The notes: a model not told the origin generated them from the letters alone. Positions 11,414 to 21,667 are shown, numbered from the stretch's first letter. The stretch: DNA of 64,000 nt from Galerina marginata (GCA_023014335.1 JAECYW010000012.1:1984001-2048000); one strand, 5' to 3'. Numbers and translations are program-made.

Positions 11414-12781
11414 TTACAAATCTTCCTTCTTCTTGTATGCCCGTAGCAGGTCAGGGGAGTTGGTTAGGTCTCGGGCGGTCAGCCATTGGTCGAATTGCGG
11501 GCCGTAACCGGCCCATCTGACAAGGAATTTCAGCGTCCGCGATTTTCCCACACGTTTATGACCGAGGATTTGTTCGACTTCGTCCTCCTGAGTTTCCTCT
11601 CTGCGCTGAGAATCATACTCCAATTGACTGCGCTCTTCTCCCTCGTCAGGTTCCACGTATTTCTTTAGATGTTCGATATTCAAGACGGGATTTCCGGGAT
11701 AGCTGTCGGGGAGTCGTAGTCGGAAAACATTCAGGTTGACCCTATCCATGACTTCGAAAGGGCCTATCCATCGAGGTACGAGTTTTGCGCCGTCTACTTT
11801 CGATTCAATCCATTCTAACGAATGGGGATTCACTAGAACACGCTCCCCAACCTTGATGTCCGGTACGTCTCTGCGTTTTGAATTGAATTGTAAAGCTTGG
11901 AGGTGCTGCGCTTTAGCTATCGCATTCCTTGCGCTCTCGCGGTGCATCTCCAACATTTCGATGAATGCTTCCGAGTCTCTTTTCATATCTAATTCCCCTT
12001 TCTCGTTTCTTAGGATGGGTAGGAAATCCAGCATGGATCGAGGGAGGAAGCCGAACATTAGCTTCAAAGGTTCCGCTCTGGTTGACGAATGGACGGCGGT
12101 GTTATAGGCCAGTTCTAGTAAGTGCAACCATTCCGACCAGTTCGTCCTATCGTCGTTAATGTAGGCTCTGAGCATTATTACTAGGGTTTTGTTCAGTATT
12201 TCCGTTTGTCCGTCCATTTGAGGGTGATGCGATGAGGAAAGCACCATGGAGACCTTCAGAGCTTTGGCGACCGCTTTCCAGAAGTCGGATACCCATCTCG
12301 GATCTCTGTCGGTAATTATGCTCTCTGGAAGACCGAAGCGACTGACTACCTGTCGAACGAATAAGTCGGCGAAGTCTTCCGCGTTTAACCCGGTAGTCGT
12401 TGGAATGAAGTTTCCATGTTTGGTGAGTCGGTCTATCACCACGAAAATTGCGTTAAAACCTCCAGACATCGGTAGGTTCACTATGAAATCCATCGACACG
12501 GACGCATAGGGCTTGGACGGAATCGAGTTTGAGATCAAGTACCCCCACTTGTTGAAGTTGGAAGGTTTTGTCTTCTGGCAGATATCGCAGGATTTGCAGA
12601 ATTTGACAATGTCAGCTTTCATTCTCTTCCAGTAGAATTTCGGGCTCAGTTTATTCCATAGTTTCTCAGGTCCTCCATGGGCTGTTTCGCTTGCGCTCTC
12701 GTGTGCCAACTCCAAGAGCTGCTTGTGAAACGATTCGGGCACGCATAGTCGAGGTTGTCGATCGGCATTTTCGAAGAAAAG
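11414..12781 (-). CDS. Gypsy copy A integrase with C-terminal chromodomain (3' part of gag-pol)
   Basis: Same reading frame as the upstream gag-pol, separated from it by the single TGA at 12784-12782. Order: an HHCC zinc-binding segment (HKQLLELAHESA...CKSCDICQ), the integrase core with D, D and E in SMDFIVNLP, ITDRDPRW and HPQMDGQTEILNK, a GPF/Y-like region (PRWIGPFEVMDRVN), and a chromodomain near the end (VEQILGHKRVGKSRTLKFLV, then RWAGY). The integrase inserts the cDNA; chromodomains of chromoviruses are known to steer insertion toward marked chromatin. There is no ATG at the start of this part: the open stretch after the TGA has its first near-cognate codon (GTG) at 12742. It should therefore be read as the end of one polyprotein that a mutation has cut, unless the TGA is read through. 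Confidence 0.93.
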   Translation of the reverse strand, partial: LFFENADRQPRLCVPESFHKQLLELAHESASETAHGGPEKLWNKLSPKFYWKRMKADIVKFCKSCDICQKTKPSNFNKWGYLISNSIPSKPYASVSMDFIVNLPMSGGFNAIFVVIDRLTKHGNFIPTTTGLNAEDFADLFVRQVVSRFGLPESIITDRDPRWVSDFWKAVAKALKVSMVLSSSHHPQMDGQTEILNKTLVIMLRAYINDDRTNWSEWLHLLELAYNTAVHSSTRAEPLKLMFGFLPRSMLDFLPILRNEKGELDMKRDSEAFIEMLEMHRESARNAIAKAQHLQALQFNSKRRDVPDIKVGERVLVNPHSLEWIESKVDGAKLVPRWIGPFEVMDRVNLNVFRLRLPDSYPGNPVLNIEHLKKYVEPDEGEERSQLEYDSQRREETQEDEVEQILGHKRVGKSRTLKFLVRWAGYGPQFDQWLTARDLTNSPDLLRAYKKKEDL

Positions 12782-15700
12782 TCAGTTGCTTCCATCCTTG
12801 AAGAAGCAAAATCCGGGAGTTCTTGATCCCACGTCCGTTCTAGGGTCTTCGTAGATGCTTTTCCAAGCTTTACTTTCTTTATAACCTTTGATCCAGGATT
12901 CCAGGGAGCTCCCGTCTAATCTTACGTGCAGGTGCGATTTTGGGCTTTCTTCATCAGAGTCGTTTGCTTTCTTCTTTGCTTTTGCCTTTCTTTCCCCAGA
13001 TAATACTGACTGGAGCTTTTCTTGAGCTGGCACGTCCTCCAGAGCGTCTTTTATTGACAACGCGGTGAAGGATACCTTCTGAGCTGGAGATGAACGTTCC
13101 GGTTCCCCTCCCGCTCCAGACATTATTATTGGGTTTATGTCGTCCCGCGCTGGTGAAGTATATGCTGGTGCTTCTCGCGGAAGGCGCGATAAAGGGTCTA
13201 CGTTGGAGTGCTTCCTCCCTGGCCGATGCACTATTTCTAGGCCTGGGGCGTAAGCTGAGAAGACTGCTCCCCAGGCAGCTAATCGTCTATTCGAATTTTC
13301 GTATGTTTTGGCCCATTGGAGTGCGGCGTGGTCCGTTACTAGCAGTATGTTTTCACCTTCAATGAATGGTTGGAAGCGAATTAATCCTTCTTTGGCGGCT
13401 AGGGCTTCCTTTTCTGTCGCCGAATACCGCGTTTCCGCTGACTTGAAAGTTCGTGACCAGTAGGCGATTACGCGCTCGACGTTGACGATTGTTTCGTCGA
13501 CTGGACTTGCCCAAGTTTGGTTTGATTTATCATCCCTGGTCTTCTGTGATAGTGCTACCGGTAGTTTGGGAGGAGCTTCTTTGTTTTTGAAAGCTCTCAT
13601 GACTGTATCGTAAGTCCTAGTGCCTTTCAGGTCTTTCAATTTCATCGGTTGGATTTGCTGTAGTGCGCAACCTAAGGCGAAATCCGATGCATCGGTGTAT
13701 AGGCGGTAAGGTCTGCCTTCTTGCGGATGTCCCAGTACTGGCGCTTCTTGTAATGTTCTTTTTAACTTTTCCCAAGCGTTTTCGTGTTCGGCTTTCCATT
13801 GCCAATGACTTCCTTTCCGTAGCAAGCTGTATAGCGGTAGGCATATGTCGGAATAATAGGGAATGAACACCGAGAAGTATACAGCCATTCCGAGAAACGA
13901 TTGCAGTTCTGATAATTTGGATGGTCTTTTCAGTTCCAAAACCGCCTTTACTTTTTCCAAATGTGTCGAAAGTCCGAGGCGCGATACTTTATGGCCCAGA
14001 AGTAGTATAGAGCCATAGAAGAGATGGCATTTCGTTGGCGATAGAGTTATTCCTGACTTTTCAATTATCCCTAGGACTTTGTCGAGGTGGTCAATATGCT
14101 CTTCATAGGTCTTTGAATAGATCACTATGTCGTCTATGTAGACGAGGCAAAATATCCATAGGTAAGGTGCCAGAATGCCTTGCATTATCCTCTGAAATAT
14201 TGATGGTCCGTTTCTTAGTCCAAAGGGCATTCGTTTGAATTGATATAATCCTCGGTGTGTACGGAATGCAGTTTTCTCTTTGTGTTCCTCATCCATTTCC
14301 AGTTGAGTGAATCCCGCGAGAGCATCTAACGATGACAAAACGTTCGCGCCCGCTAAAGAGCCCAAGATCTCAGATTGACGCGGCAAGGGAAATTCGTCGG
14401 CTATTGTGACCGCGTTGAGTTTCCTATAATCGATACAGAATCTTGGCTTGCCGTTACGATATGCTATTACCACTGGCGCGCCCCATGGACTTTTGGATGG
14501 TTCTATGACTTCCAATTCGAACCATTTGTCGAGCTGCTCGTCTATGATTTTACGTTTTGCAGGCGAAGTTCCATACATGGGCAGTGAGATTGGTGTTTGT
14601 CCTGGTCGTGTTCTGACTTCCACTTTGCTAGGGTAGTGACCTAAACGACCGTCAAAGCCAAACGCTTGAGTGTGTGACTTGAGCATATTCCAAGCTTTGT
14701 CTTTCAAGTGTTCAGGCAAGTCTCCTACGTCCAATAACTTCGTAATGTCTTCTGATGGGTAGATTGTCAAATCTGGTAGCTCTGCAGTCTTTGGACCTAA
14801 ATCGTCTTCCACCGTGTCATCTGGCGTCGGCTTGTCGACTGTCGGAAATGTCTCATCGATTTGGACTTCCCCGCTTTTCGCTTCTCTCTTCTCGTTATCG
14901 TCGAGTTGAAGTTTGATGAAGTCTGAATACGCATCCGCTCGTCCCTTGAGCGTCTTCCACTCGACTGAAGATGTTGGCGTGTCAAAGTATTCTTGTGGGT
15001 CTTTGAGATATCCAATGATGTCTCCCTTTCTAACTAGTCTCGGTTTTGTTGACGTATTTGCCACTGGGATGAAAGAGTACTCGGGATCAAATATCATATT
15101 TGGGGCCACCAGGAAGGCGTCTGCTGCGGAGGTGAGTAGTTCTCGTTCGAAGAACCATTCTTTCCCTGATTCTGCATGACAAGTTACCGGTACTTTCTTG
15201 CATTCGTCTGGACGGATTTTCACGTCTGCCGAGGCTCGAAGGGTATGTCGTTCTTTTTCCGCTCTTATCCTGTCGGCTTTCCGTTTGTTCTTTCTTTTAC
15301 GATGTAACTTGTTCTTTTCGAAAGATGCCGCGAGATGAGCGCTCTTGCGTAAGCGGTTGAAGTCCGGAGTTTTATCTGCCTGGCTTGCGGGCATCGAAAA
15401 CGGTGTTCCGCCAAAGTGGATAGTTTTACCGTCTGAAACAGATCGTTCGACTGATATTTCGTAGGTCGTCTGGAAATCCTCTCCTAGGAGTATCGGCACG
15501 GTCATCCTTGGGACAATATAGGCTTCGGCTTCCATTTCAAGCGTAGTTCTATCATCCAAGGTGACGTAGATCGGTATTTTCGTATAACCTTTTATTTCAC
15601 AGTCTTTATCTGTCAATTGCCATAGCTTCAGCTTCTGTCCTGTGTGCACTTTAGGCTTGTTTGGCAAGTTGTTGAAGTAATCTTCAGAGATGAGGGTGAT

Positions 15701-18700
15701 GTCGGCTCCGGAATCTAGACGAAGAGTTATTTCATTTCCTCGTGTGGTTCCAACTCGGCCTTCAATCGACAAAACGGAAACTCCTGCTGAAGCATAACCA
15801 GGCGCTGTTTTTCTTCGCTTTGGTATCTTGTAGTGGCGAGGAGTTTGTTTTGTCCCGTCTTCCCTATCTAATTCGGGACCTTGATCCGATTTCGGTGGGG
15901 GTTCAGCGGTCTTTTGTAAATCTACTGATTCTACTATTGCAGGAGAATCATGTGGATTCAAAGTTCTGCATTTGGCTGCATCAACGTCTTCCTCTTCCTC
16001 CTCCTCTATCCTAGGCGCTTGCTTATGCGAGATTCTGTAACTGGACTTATGCTTTGCCCCACTGAGATTTTCTGGGATGCTCAGAGTTTGGCTAGCCGCC
16101 TCTTCAAAATCCTCTAACAACTTTTCGCTTTTTTGGTCTATTCTGAGGATGAACGCGACGCGGTTGCGGACTAATATGGAGTATGCGCTGGCGTACAGGG
16201 TTTCTGCCTCGTCGTCTTCCTCCTCCAGTGTAACAAAGTTCACACTTTTCTTTTGGGTTTCTAGAAAAGTTGACCAATCGGGACACTCGCGGTCCCAGTG
16301 ATTGCTGCTACCGCAAGCTTTACAAGGCGACGGTGGAGCCTGGCCCACTTTTGTCATGACGTGGTCGTTCTTTGGGAAGGGATATCCGCCCTTCGGAGGG
16401 GGCCGTTGTCTTTGGCGAAGAATTTGATAAGCTTCTTTTAGCATAGGTTCGTCCATCTGCGGTAGGAGTGTTTCTGCAGTCCCATCCATTAATGTCTCCC
16501 GCTGAAGGTCTTCCTCGACGGATTCTCCTAAGTTCGCTCGACGGAAATTTGGTCTTTCCTGGGGTTTGTTCTGTAGCTTCCTGTCGCTTGGGGTCGTGCT
16601 TGTCGCTGGAGTCAATCCTAGGCGACAAAGGTTGTATGCTAGATTCTCAGCGGTTACGACATGTGATGATTCTTGCTTGCTTGCGTATATGAGGGCTTTC
16701 TCGTGCTCAGTAACTTTTGAATAAAGGTCGCTGGTGTTCTTGATGCTGTCGATGTTTATGACGGGCCCCCATGATATAGGCGCGCGTTGCATAACAAGGA
16801 AGACTTCCATAGGACCTCCATTGTCGCTACGCACTAGCATTCTTGTGTACATTATTCTTCTGGCTACGAAACGCGGTGGAGTTTCGGATTTGTGGCCAAA
16901 TTGTCGGAAGGATTGATTTTCGTAAGCCTGATTCATCTTTAGCTGCCAGATTCTTCCCAGGTAACCTTCTTTGATTCCGCGAAGGTACGTAAGATAGTTG
17001 CTTCTCAGGTAGGCTTGCTGTTGAGGCGCTAACATTGCGAACCATATTTGTACAGTACTACCTTCTTTCAAGTTGTGCCAGAGAAACTGTCCAAGTTGAT
17101 CAGGTATGTGTCCTCCTAATGCTGCTAGTTGCTGAACTTTCCAGAAATAGTCTATTGCAGTGTCGTGGTTTCCATCCCAGCTTGGTAGCTGGTCAGGTTT
17201 TAGTTCCGGTTTAATCGACGGCATAAAATTGTTGTAAGTCTGCATAGCCGTATTGTAATTATACGGGCCTCCTGAAGGGCCTGTCAATGGACCTTGAGGG
17301 GGGCCATTGGGCGGACTGCTACCTCCTCCTCCCCCACCTCCACCTCCCCCGCCACCTCCACCTCCACCTCCACCTCCGTTTCCTGAAGGTGGTAAGGAAA
17401 AAAGGGGGTTCATATAGGAGGAGTTAGGGTTGTTGGGATTGTTCGGTGGTCCTCCCGACGGTCCAGGAGGGCCTCCAGGAGGGCCACTTGGAGGTCCAGG
17501 CGGGCCTCCTGAAGGACCGTTAGGGGGTGGAGGGTTGTCGCTTCGTCCGCTTGGTGGGTTATCCGTACTTCGATCTTCTTGAGCTGACGAATTCCCTGTA
17601 GTGGTCATTGTCATAGTCGTCGAAGTGCCCGAATTCTTCATCGCTGCTCCTTTCGACATGTGAGGGGGTGTTTCCTTAGCTAAGAACCAATTTTGTCTCG
17701 GTTTAGGTAGAGTCGATGGCGAACCGTCAGGCGCGTTCCAATTCCCGAGCGGCTTAGGAGCGTTCGCTCCAAACAAGTAGCGTTTATCCGTTGTGGAGGT
17801 GGTTGGCGTTCGCCAATTGTCGTTATCAGAACCTCTGTTGGGCTTGTCCGGGATAGTAGGGTCCCTTTCTACTGCCTTGTTTATACCGTGCATAGCGCTG
17901 AAGGTGTAGGGGCTCGACAGCGCTGGGAAACCGGAAGACGGCACTAAATTTGGAGCGCCTAAACCGTGTAAGACGTTAGGGAAAGCTTTCGGTAACTCTT
18001 CGGCATCGCTGACATTTCTTGGGAATGGACTTGTAGGCAAGTCGTTAGGTCCCATGAATAGGTCCTTGCCCCTTTTAAACGGAGTCCCCGATCCTAGTAA
18101 AGGTCCTTGCTCAGGATCCCAGTCCACGGCGGCGTAGTAATCGTCTTCTTTCGACTTTCCTTTCAAATCTGCTGAGTCTTTGATATCACTAGCTTCCGCT
18201 ATCTCTTCTGCTGGACGTACGTCGTCTTCTTCCTCATCAGATTCGGTTAGCTGTGTCTCTTCGTCGGGGTCTCTAACATCATATACTCCGGGCCAGGGCG
18301 AATTAATTCCAATTTCATCGAAGGGGGTTCCCTTCAGAAGTAATTCCCTCTTCTCGTCCTCGATATACGAGTTATGGCGGGGAAACTTAGCTAACATCAG
18401 ACGTAGTCGAGAATCGACATCAATCGTTGAGTTTAGTTCTGTATGTAGGTTAGATGACGTTGACGCCGGGGAAAGCAAAATATCTTCGTTCTTATACTCC
18501 GTTTCATATTTGCTCATGAACCTTTGTGCGGCTTCCATACGTTTAGCGAGCATAGTCCAGGCTAACCTTAGTTGGGTGGGACTTTGCGAATTAGACAGCG
18601 TTCGTATGATAGTGTCATTTGGGTCCACGATGAAGTGACGCTTTCGTTCCTGTATAAGTTCAGCCATCTTTTCGATAAAACGCTGGAGTTCGTTGACGGT

Positions 18701-19291
18701 TTCCTTGACTGAGGACAAATTGTTCTTTACTAGCCGGAATCGCGGGAATGGGTTATTCCTCAAAGGGCGTAACTCTTCGATGTCTTCCGCCATTAGGTTA
18801 GGTGTCATGGCAAGAAGCGAGATGCGTTTTGAAGTTGAAGAACCGTAGTCACCGTCCGTCGAATATTCCAAAAATAGGTTATACATAGGAGACAATACAA
18901 AACCTCTCTCTAGACCAGAACGCACAGGCGTTGGAGCTGATTGGCCTTCGACTACCGATGACGTCTGACGTCCTTCTGTCATCGAGCGATAAGCTTCAGC
19001 TGTGGCAGACATTAATCCTGAACCCGATCCTTCTACCACGACTGGGCTAGTGCTGACTAGGGCCTTAGGGGCTGAAACGAGAGTAGGTGGGGCAAGAGTT
19101 TCGTCGTTCTGAAGATCCCGAGATGAAGTTCCGGTTCTCTTACCCGCTGTACTGACCGTAGGTTTGAGAAGAATACCTTTTGAGACAGGAGGATGTCGAG
19201 GAATGGTTTTTTGTTTGGATGGGGCGGTTGGAGGCGGGGGAAGCGGAGTCGCACTCTTCGTTGACTGAGTCGAAATCAGTTTAACGGGCAA
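12782..19291 (-). CDS. Gypsy copy A gag-pol: Gag, protease, reverse transcriptase, RNase H
   Basis: An open frame of about 2,169 codons, ending at TGA 12784-12782. No ATG lies near its beginning; the first in-frame ATG is at 19012 (GLMSATAEAY), so the true start is uncertain. Order by approximate residue from 19291: a proline-rich N-terminus; an acidic region (340-400); a proline/glycine tract with a long poly-glycine run (590-660); a capsid-like helical region (700-860); a CCHC knuckle CKACGSSNHWDREC (about 990); a protease with LRLDSGADITLIS (about 1190); a reverse transcriptase with FCIDYRKLN, MPFGLRNGPSIFQ and catalytic YIDD (about 1718); and RNase H with YTDASD, EKEAL and VTDH (1865-1960). 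Gag of about 1,000 residues is longer than usual for Gypsy elements. It works with the LTRs and the downstream integrase to copy the element through RNA. Confidence 0.95.
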   Translation of the reverse strand: MPVKLISTQSTKSATPLPPPPTAPSKQKTIPRHPPVSKGILLKPTVSTAGKRTGTSSRDLQNDETLAPPTLVSAPKALVSTSPVVVEGSGSGLMSATAEAYRSMTEGRQTSSVVEGQSAPTPVRSGLERGFVLSPMYNLFLEYSTDGDYGSSTSKRISLLAMTPNLMAEDIEELRPLRNNPFPRFRLVKNNLSSVKETVNELQRFIEKMAELIQERKRHFIVDPNDTIIRTLSNSQSPTQLRLAWTMLAKRMEAAQRFMSKYETEYKNEDILLSPASTSSNLHTELNSTIDVDSRLRLMLAKFPRHNSYIEDEKRELLLKGTPFDEIGINSPWPGVYDVRDPDEETQLTESDEEEDDVRPAEEIAEASDIKDSADLKGKSKEDDYYAAVDWDPEQGPLLGSGTPFKRGKDLFMGPNDLPTSPFPRNVSDAEELPKAFPNVLHGLGAPNLVPSSGFPALSSPYTFSAMHGINKAVERDPTIPDKPNRGSDNDNWRTPTTSTTDKRYLFGANAPKPLGNWNAPDGSPSTLPKPRQNWFLAKETPPHMSKGAAMKNSGTSTTMTMTTTGNSSAQEDRSTDNPPSGRSDNPPPPNGPSGGPPGPPSGPPGGPPGPSGGPPNNPNNPNSSYMNPLFSLPPSGNGGGGGGGGGGGGGGGGGGGSSPPNGPPQGPLTGPSGGPYNYNTAMQTYNNFMPSIKPELKPDQLPSWDGNHDTAIDYFWKVQQLAALGGHIPDQLGQFLWHNLKEGSTVQIWFAMLAPQQQAYLRSNYLTYLRGIKEGYLGRIWQLKMNQAYENQSFRQFGHKSETPPRFVARRIMYTRMLVRSDNGGPMEVFLVMQRAPISWGPVINIDSIKNTSDLYSKVTEHEKALIYASKQESSHVVTAENLAYNLCRLGLTPATSTTPSDRKLQNKPQERPNFRRANLGESVEEDLQRETLMDGTAETLLPQMDEPMLKEAYQILRQRQRPPPKGGYPFPKNDHVMTKVGQAPPSPCKACGSSNHWDRECPDWSTFLETQKKSVNFVTLEEEDDEAETLYASAYSILVRNRVAFILRIDQKSEKLLEDFEEAASQTLSIPENLSGAKHKSSYRISHKQAPRIEEEEEEDVDAAKCRTLNPHDSPAIVESVDLQKTAEPPPKSDQGPELDREDGTKQTPRHYKIPKRRKTAPGYASAGVSVLSIEGRVGTTRGNEITLRLDSGADITLISEDYFNNLPNKPKVHTGQKLKLWQLTDKDCEIKGYTKIPIYVTLDDRTTLEMEAEAYIVPRMTVPILLGEDFQTTYEISVERSVSDGKTIHFGGTPFSMPASQADKTPDFNRLRKSAHLAASFEKNKLHRKRKNKRKADRIRAEKERHTLRASADVKIRPDECKKVPVTCHAESGKEWFFERELLTSAADAFLVAPNMIFDPEYSFIPVANTSTKPRLVRKGDIIGYLKDPQEYFDTPTSSVEWKTLKGRADAYSDFIKLQLDDNEKREAKSGEVQIDETFPTVDKPTPDDTVEDDLGPKTAELPDLTIYPSEDITKLLDVGDLPEHLKDKAWNMLKSHTQAFGFDGRLGHYPSKVEVRTRPGQTPISLPMYGTSPAKRKIIDEQLDKWFELEVIEPSKSPWGAPVVIAYRNGKPRFCIDYRKLNAVTIADEFPLPRQSEILGSLAGANVLSSLDALAGFTQLEMDEEHKEKTAFRTHRGLYQFKRMPFGLRNGPSIFQRIMQGILAPYLWIFCLVYIDDIVIYSKTYEEHIDHLDKVLGIIEKSGITLSPTKCHLFYGSILLLGHKVSRLGLSTHLEKVKAVLELKRPSKLSELQSFLGMAVYFSVFIPYYSDICLPLYSLLRKGSHWQWKAEHENAWEKLKRTLQEAPVLGHPQEGRPYRLYTDASDFALGCALQQIQPMKLKDLKGTRTYDTVMRAFKNKEAPPKLPVALSQKTRDDKSNQTWASPVDETIVNVERVIAYWSRTFKSAETRYSATEKEALAAKEGLIRFQPFIEGENILLVTDHAALQWAKTYENSNRRLAAWGAVFSAYAPGLEIVHRPGRKHSNVDPLSRLPREAPAYTSPARDDINPIIMSGAGGEPERSSPAQKVSFTALSIKDALEDVPAQEKLQSVLSGERKAKAKKKANDSDEESPKSHLHVRLDGSSLESWIKGYKESKAWKSIYEDPRTDVGSRTPGFCFFKDGSN

Positions 19292-19469
19292 GATCGAGCG
19301 CGATCGCGATGGATCGCTGGTTGAGGGTTTGGCGCCTACGGAGGGGCCTCCACTTGAGGGCTTCTTTGAGGTGTCCAGATTCGGTACGAGGTTCGATAAG
19401 AGAGATAGTGATCGTTTTAAGTCGAGATTTCGAACCTAGAATTTTGAGCGAATTACGTCGGTTTGAAAG

Positions 19470-19495
19470 CGAGGATCTCCCACAGTGTCCACCAA
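19470..19495 (-). promoter_or_regulatory. Candidate primer-binding site of Gypsy copy A
   Basis: Directly inside the 5' LTR the minus strand reads TTGGTGGACACTGTGGG. The TGG one base after the LTR is the usual complement of a tRNA CCA end. I cannot name the tRNA from the sequence alone. Confidence 0.5.
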
Positions 19496-19950
19496 TGTAA
19501 GACGTGGGCGGCGTGTCTCGCGTAAGTCGCAAACGGACGTTGGTGTTGAGACCTAAGTCCCTACTTTGTCAGGCGAGACTCCCGAGGTTTGTTCCCAAAC
19601 CCTAGGCGATCTCCGTCTTCGAGGTTACCCTCGTGAAATGTCGACAAGGTAAAGTCTTAGATCTTAATCCAATCTCCTAATCTTCGAGCAACAGAGCTGG
19701 TAGTACAGCGTCCTGTTCTCGAAGCGTTAGTAGATGATGGATGTAAAAAGATAGATTTGCCATGAGGCGTGAACGAGTATTTCTACGGACAGTTGTTACG
19801 TAATCGAAAGTGGTCCTACTGTGTGATACGACTCCTAACAATTGTCCTTCGGAATAGAAATCAACGAGAAATTTGTACGTATGTTTTCGTGAGGGAGTTG
19901 AATCCCTTTAGATCGAATCTTGAATGAAATATAGTAAGTAACATGTTACA
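19496..19950 (-). repeat. 5' LTR of Gypsy copy A
   Basis: 455 bp, TG...CA ends, 451/455 positions identical to 7751-8205 by eye. It would carry the promoter for the minus-sense element transcript. Confidence 0.95.
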
Positions 19951-20986
19951 ATTCCACAGAATATTCCACAGAATATTCCACAGAATATTCCACAGAATAT
20001 TCCACAGAATATTCCACAGAATATTCCACAGAATATTCCACAGAATATTCCACAGAATATTCCACAGAATATTCCATGGTATATTCCACAGAATATTCCA
20101 CAGAATATTCCACAGAATATTCCATGGTATATTCCACAGAATATTCCACAGAATATTCCACAGAATATTCCATGGTATATTCCACAGAATATTCCACAGA
20201 ATATTCCACAGAATATTCCACAGAATATTCCACAGAATATTCCACAGAATATTCCACAGAATATTCCACAGAATATTCCACAGAATATTCCATGGTAAAT
20301 TCCACAGAATATTCCACAGAATATTCCACAGAATATTCCATGGTAAATTCCACAGAATATTCCACAGAATATTCCATGGTAAATTCCACAGAATATTCCA
20401 CAGAATATTCCATGGTAAATTCCACAGAATATTCCACAGAATATTCCATGGTAAATTCCACAGAATATTCCATGGTAAATTCCACAGAATATTCCACAGA
20501 ATATTCCATGGTAAATTCCACAGAATATTCCACAGAATATTCCACAGAATATTCCACAGAATATTCCACAGAATATTCCACAGAATATTCCACAGAATAT
20601 TCCACAGAATATTCCACAGAATATTCCACAGAATATTCCACAGAATATTCCACAGAATATTCCACAGAATATTCCACAGAATATTCCACAGAATATTCCA
20701 CAGAATATTCCACAGAATATTCCACAGAATATTCCACAGAATATTCCACAGAATATTCCACAGAATATTCCACAGAATATTCCACAGAATATTCCACAGA
20801 ATATTCCACAGAATATTCCACAGAATATTCCACAGAATATTCCACAGAATATTCCACAGAATATTCCACAGAATATTCCACAGAATATTCCACAGAATAT
20901 TCCACAGAATATTCCACAGAATATTCCACAGAATATTCCACAGAATATTCCACAGAATATTCCACAGAATATTCCACAGAATATAT
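19951..20986. repeat. 12-bp satellite array, right part (about 86 units)
   Basis: Continuation of the array at 7233-7750, beginning in the same unit that is cut at 7750. Variant units are ordered: ATTCCATGGTAT at 20071, 20119 and 20167 (48-bp spacing), then ATTCCATGGTAA at 20287, 20335, 20371, 20407, 20443, 20467 and 20503 (24-48 bp spacing). The last 460 bp are uniform. This suggests local higher-order amplification. Confidence 0.95.
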
Positions 20987-20988
20987 AT

Positions 20989-21331
20989 TGTTGGAGTTTG
21001 AGAGGCAAACCAAAACAAGTGCAAGGTGGTGCATTACGCTGCTGTGTCAAGACATTTTCTGATTTTGTTAAGTGATTTTACTTCTGTCCTATGTATTGCA
21101 CATTTGCCCTGTCAATGAGACGCATTGTTGACACTTTTGGCTATCCTATGATCACTGCGGATGAATTCTGCTGCTTATTTTTTGGTATTTCATAGCTCAC
21201 TTATACTGTAGTCCTACATTTTTGCACCTCAGTTATTGCCCCCATAGACTCAGGTGAGCTATATTTTTTACTTTTGTTTGTATACTTTTTACTTACACGA
21301 TCCCAGCTACTTTGTATCTAGATTTTCTACA
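20989..21331 (+). repeat. Copia LTR (343 bp), 5' type
   Basis: Starts TGTTGGAG and ends TTTTCTACA. It is clearly related to the LTR at 63541-63941, sharing blocks such as TGGCTATCCTATGA, TATTTCATAGCTCAC and TAGCTACTTTGTATCTAG. It begins immediately after the satellite array and is followed by GGTTATGGGCACTG, which resembles the internal initiator-tRNA (half-tRNA) primer site used by many Copia elements. Confidence 0.7.
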
Positions 21332-21620
21332 GGTTATGGGCACTGCCCCTTGCACACTTTAAACTTCTTATTAGCTTATATTCACCCCCAAACTTCTATC
21401 AACCTTACCATCTCTCAGACAAAGCTTGATGTGACCAGTTTAAACTGGGCAATCTTTACTGAATGCTTCCAGGATGCTATTGAGGCCAAAGGTTTTTGGG
21501 GCCATTCCAATAGGACTTTTACCCGCCCTATTTTGCCAATGGCAAGTCAACAACCACTACAGCTGTCCAAGGCCCGACCACTGAGCAGACCGTGAAGCAG
21601 AAGCAGTGAGATAAAAACAA
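21332..21620 (+). pseudogene. Copia gag N-terminal fragment
   Basis: After the LTR and primer-site-like sequence, the plus strand encodes TKLDVTSLNWAIFTECFQDA followed by IEAKGFWGH. This matches the usual start of Copia Gag (UBN2-like: a tryptophan-containing LNWA.W motif followed by EAKGLWGH). The frame stops after about 90 codons and the rest of gag-pol is absent. The fragment ends just before the lone LTR at 21668. Confidence 0.55.
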
Positions 21621-21667
21621 GCTCTCTGTGAAGTCCTTGTTAATCCAGAAGATTCCCAATTTGACCT

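Larger units (their letters stand above)
7751..19950 (-). mobile_element. Gypsy copy A: nearly complete 12.2-kb Ty3/Gypsy chromovirus with an extra 3' ORF
   Basis: A minus-sense LTR retrotransposon. LTRs at 7751-8205 (3') and 19496-19950 (5') are both 455 bp with TG...CA ends and differ at four positions, all transitions, three of them in CpG context. The target duplication is ATTCC (7746-7750 and 19951-19955), placing the insertion inside the 12-bp satellite. In order (minus strand) it encodes Gag, protease, reverse transcriptase, RNase H, integrase with chromodomain, then orf3. Two private stop codons (12784-12782 in pol and 10914-10912 in orf3) are absent from copy B at the same codons, so the ancestral element had one continuous gag-pol frame of about 2,600 codons. 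It is the youngest large insertion in the window. Confidence 0.93.

Noticed and set aside
16320..16628. Small plus- and minus-strand frames inside Gypsy copy A gag-pol
   Set aside because: Shadows of the long minus-strand frame.
19951..20986. CRISPR-like array
   Set aside because: Units are 12 bp and contiguous with no spacers, and the surroundings are eukaryotic transposons.
19861..21062. Frames of 330-390 codons on both strands of the right satellite half
   Set aside because: Same artefact; no non-repeat coding sequence is attached.
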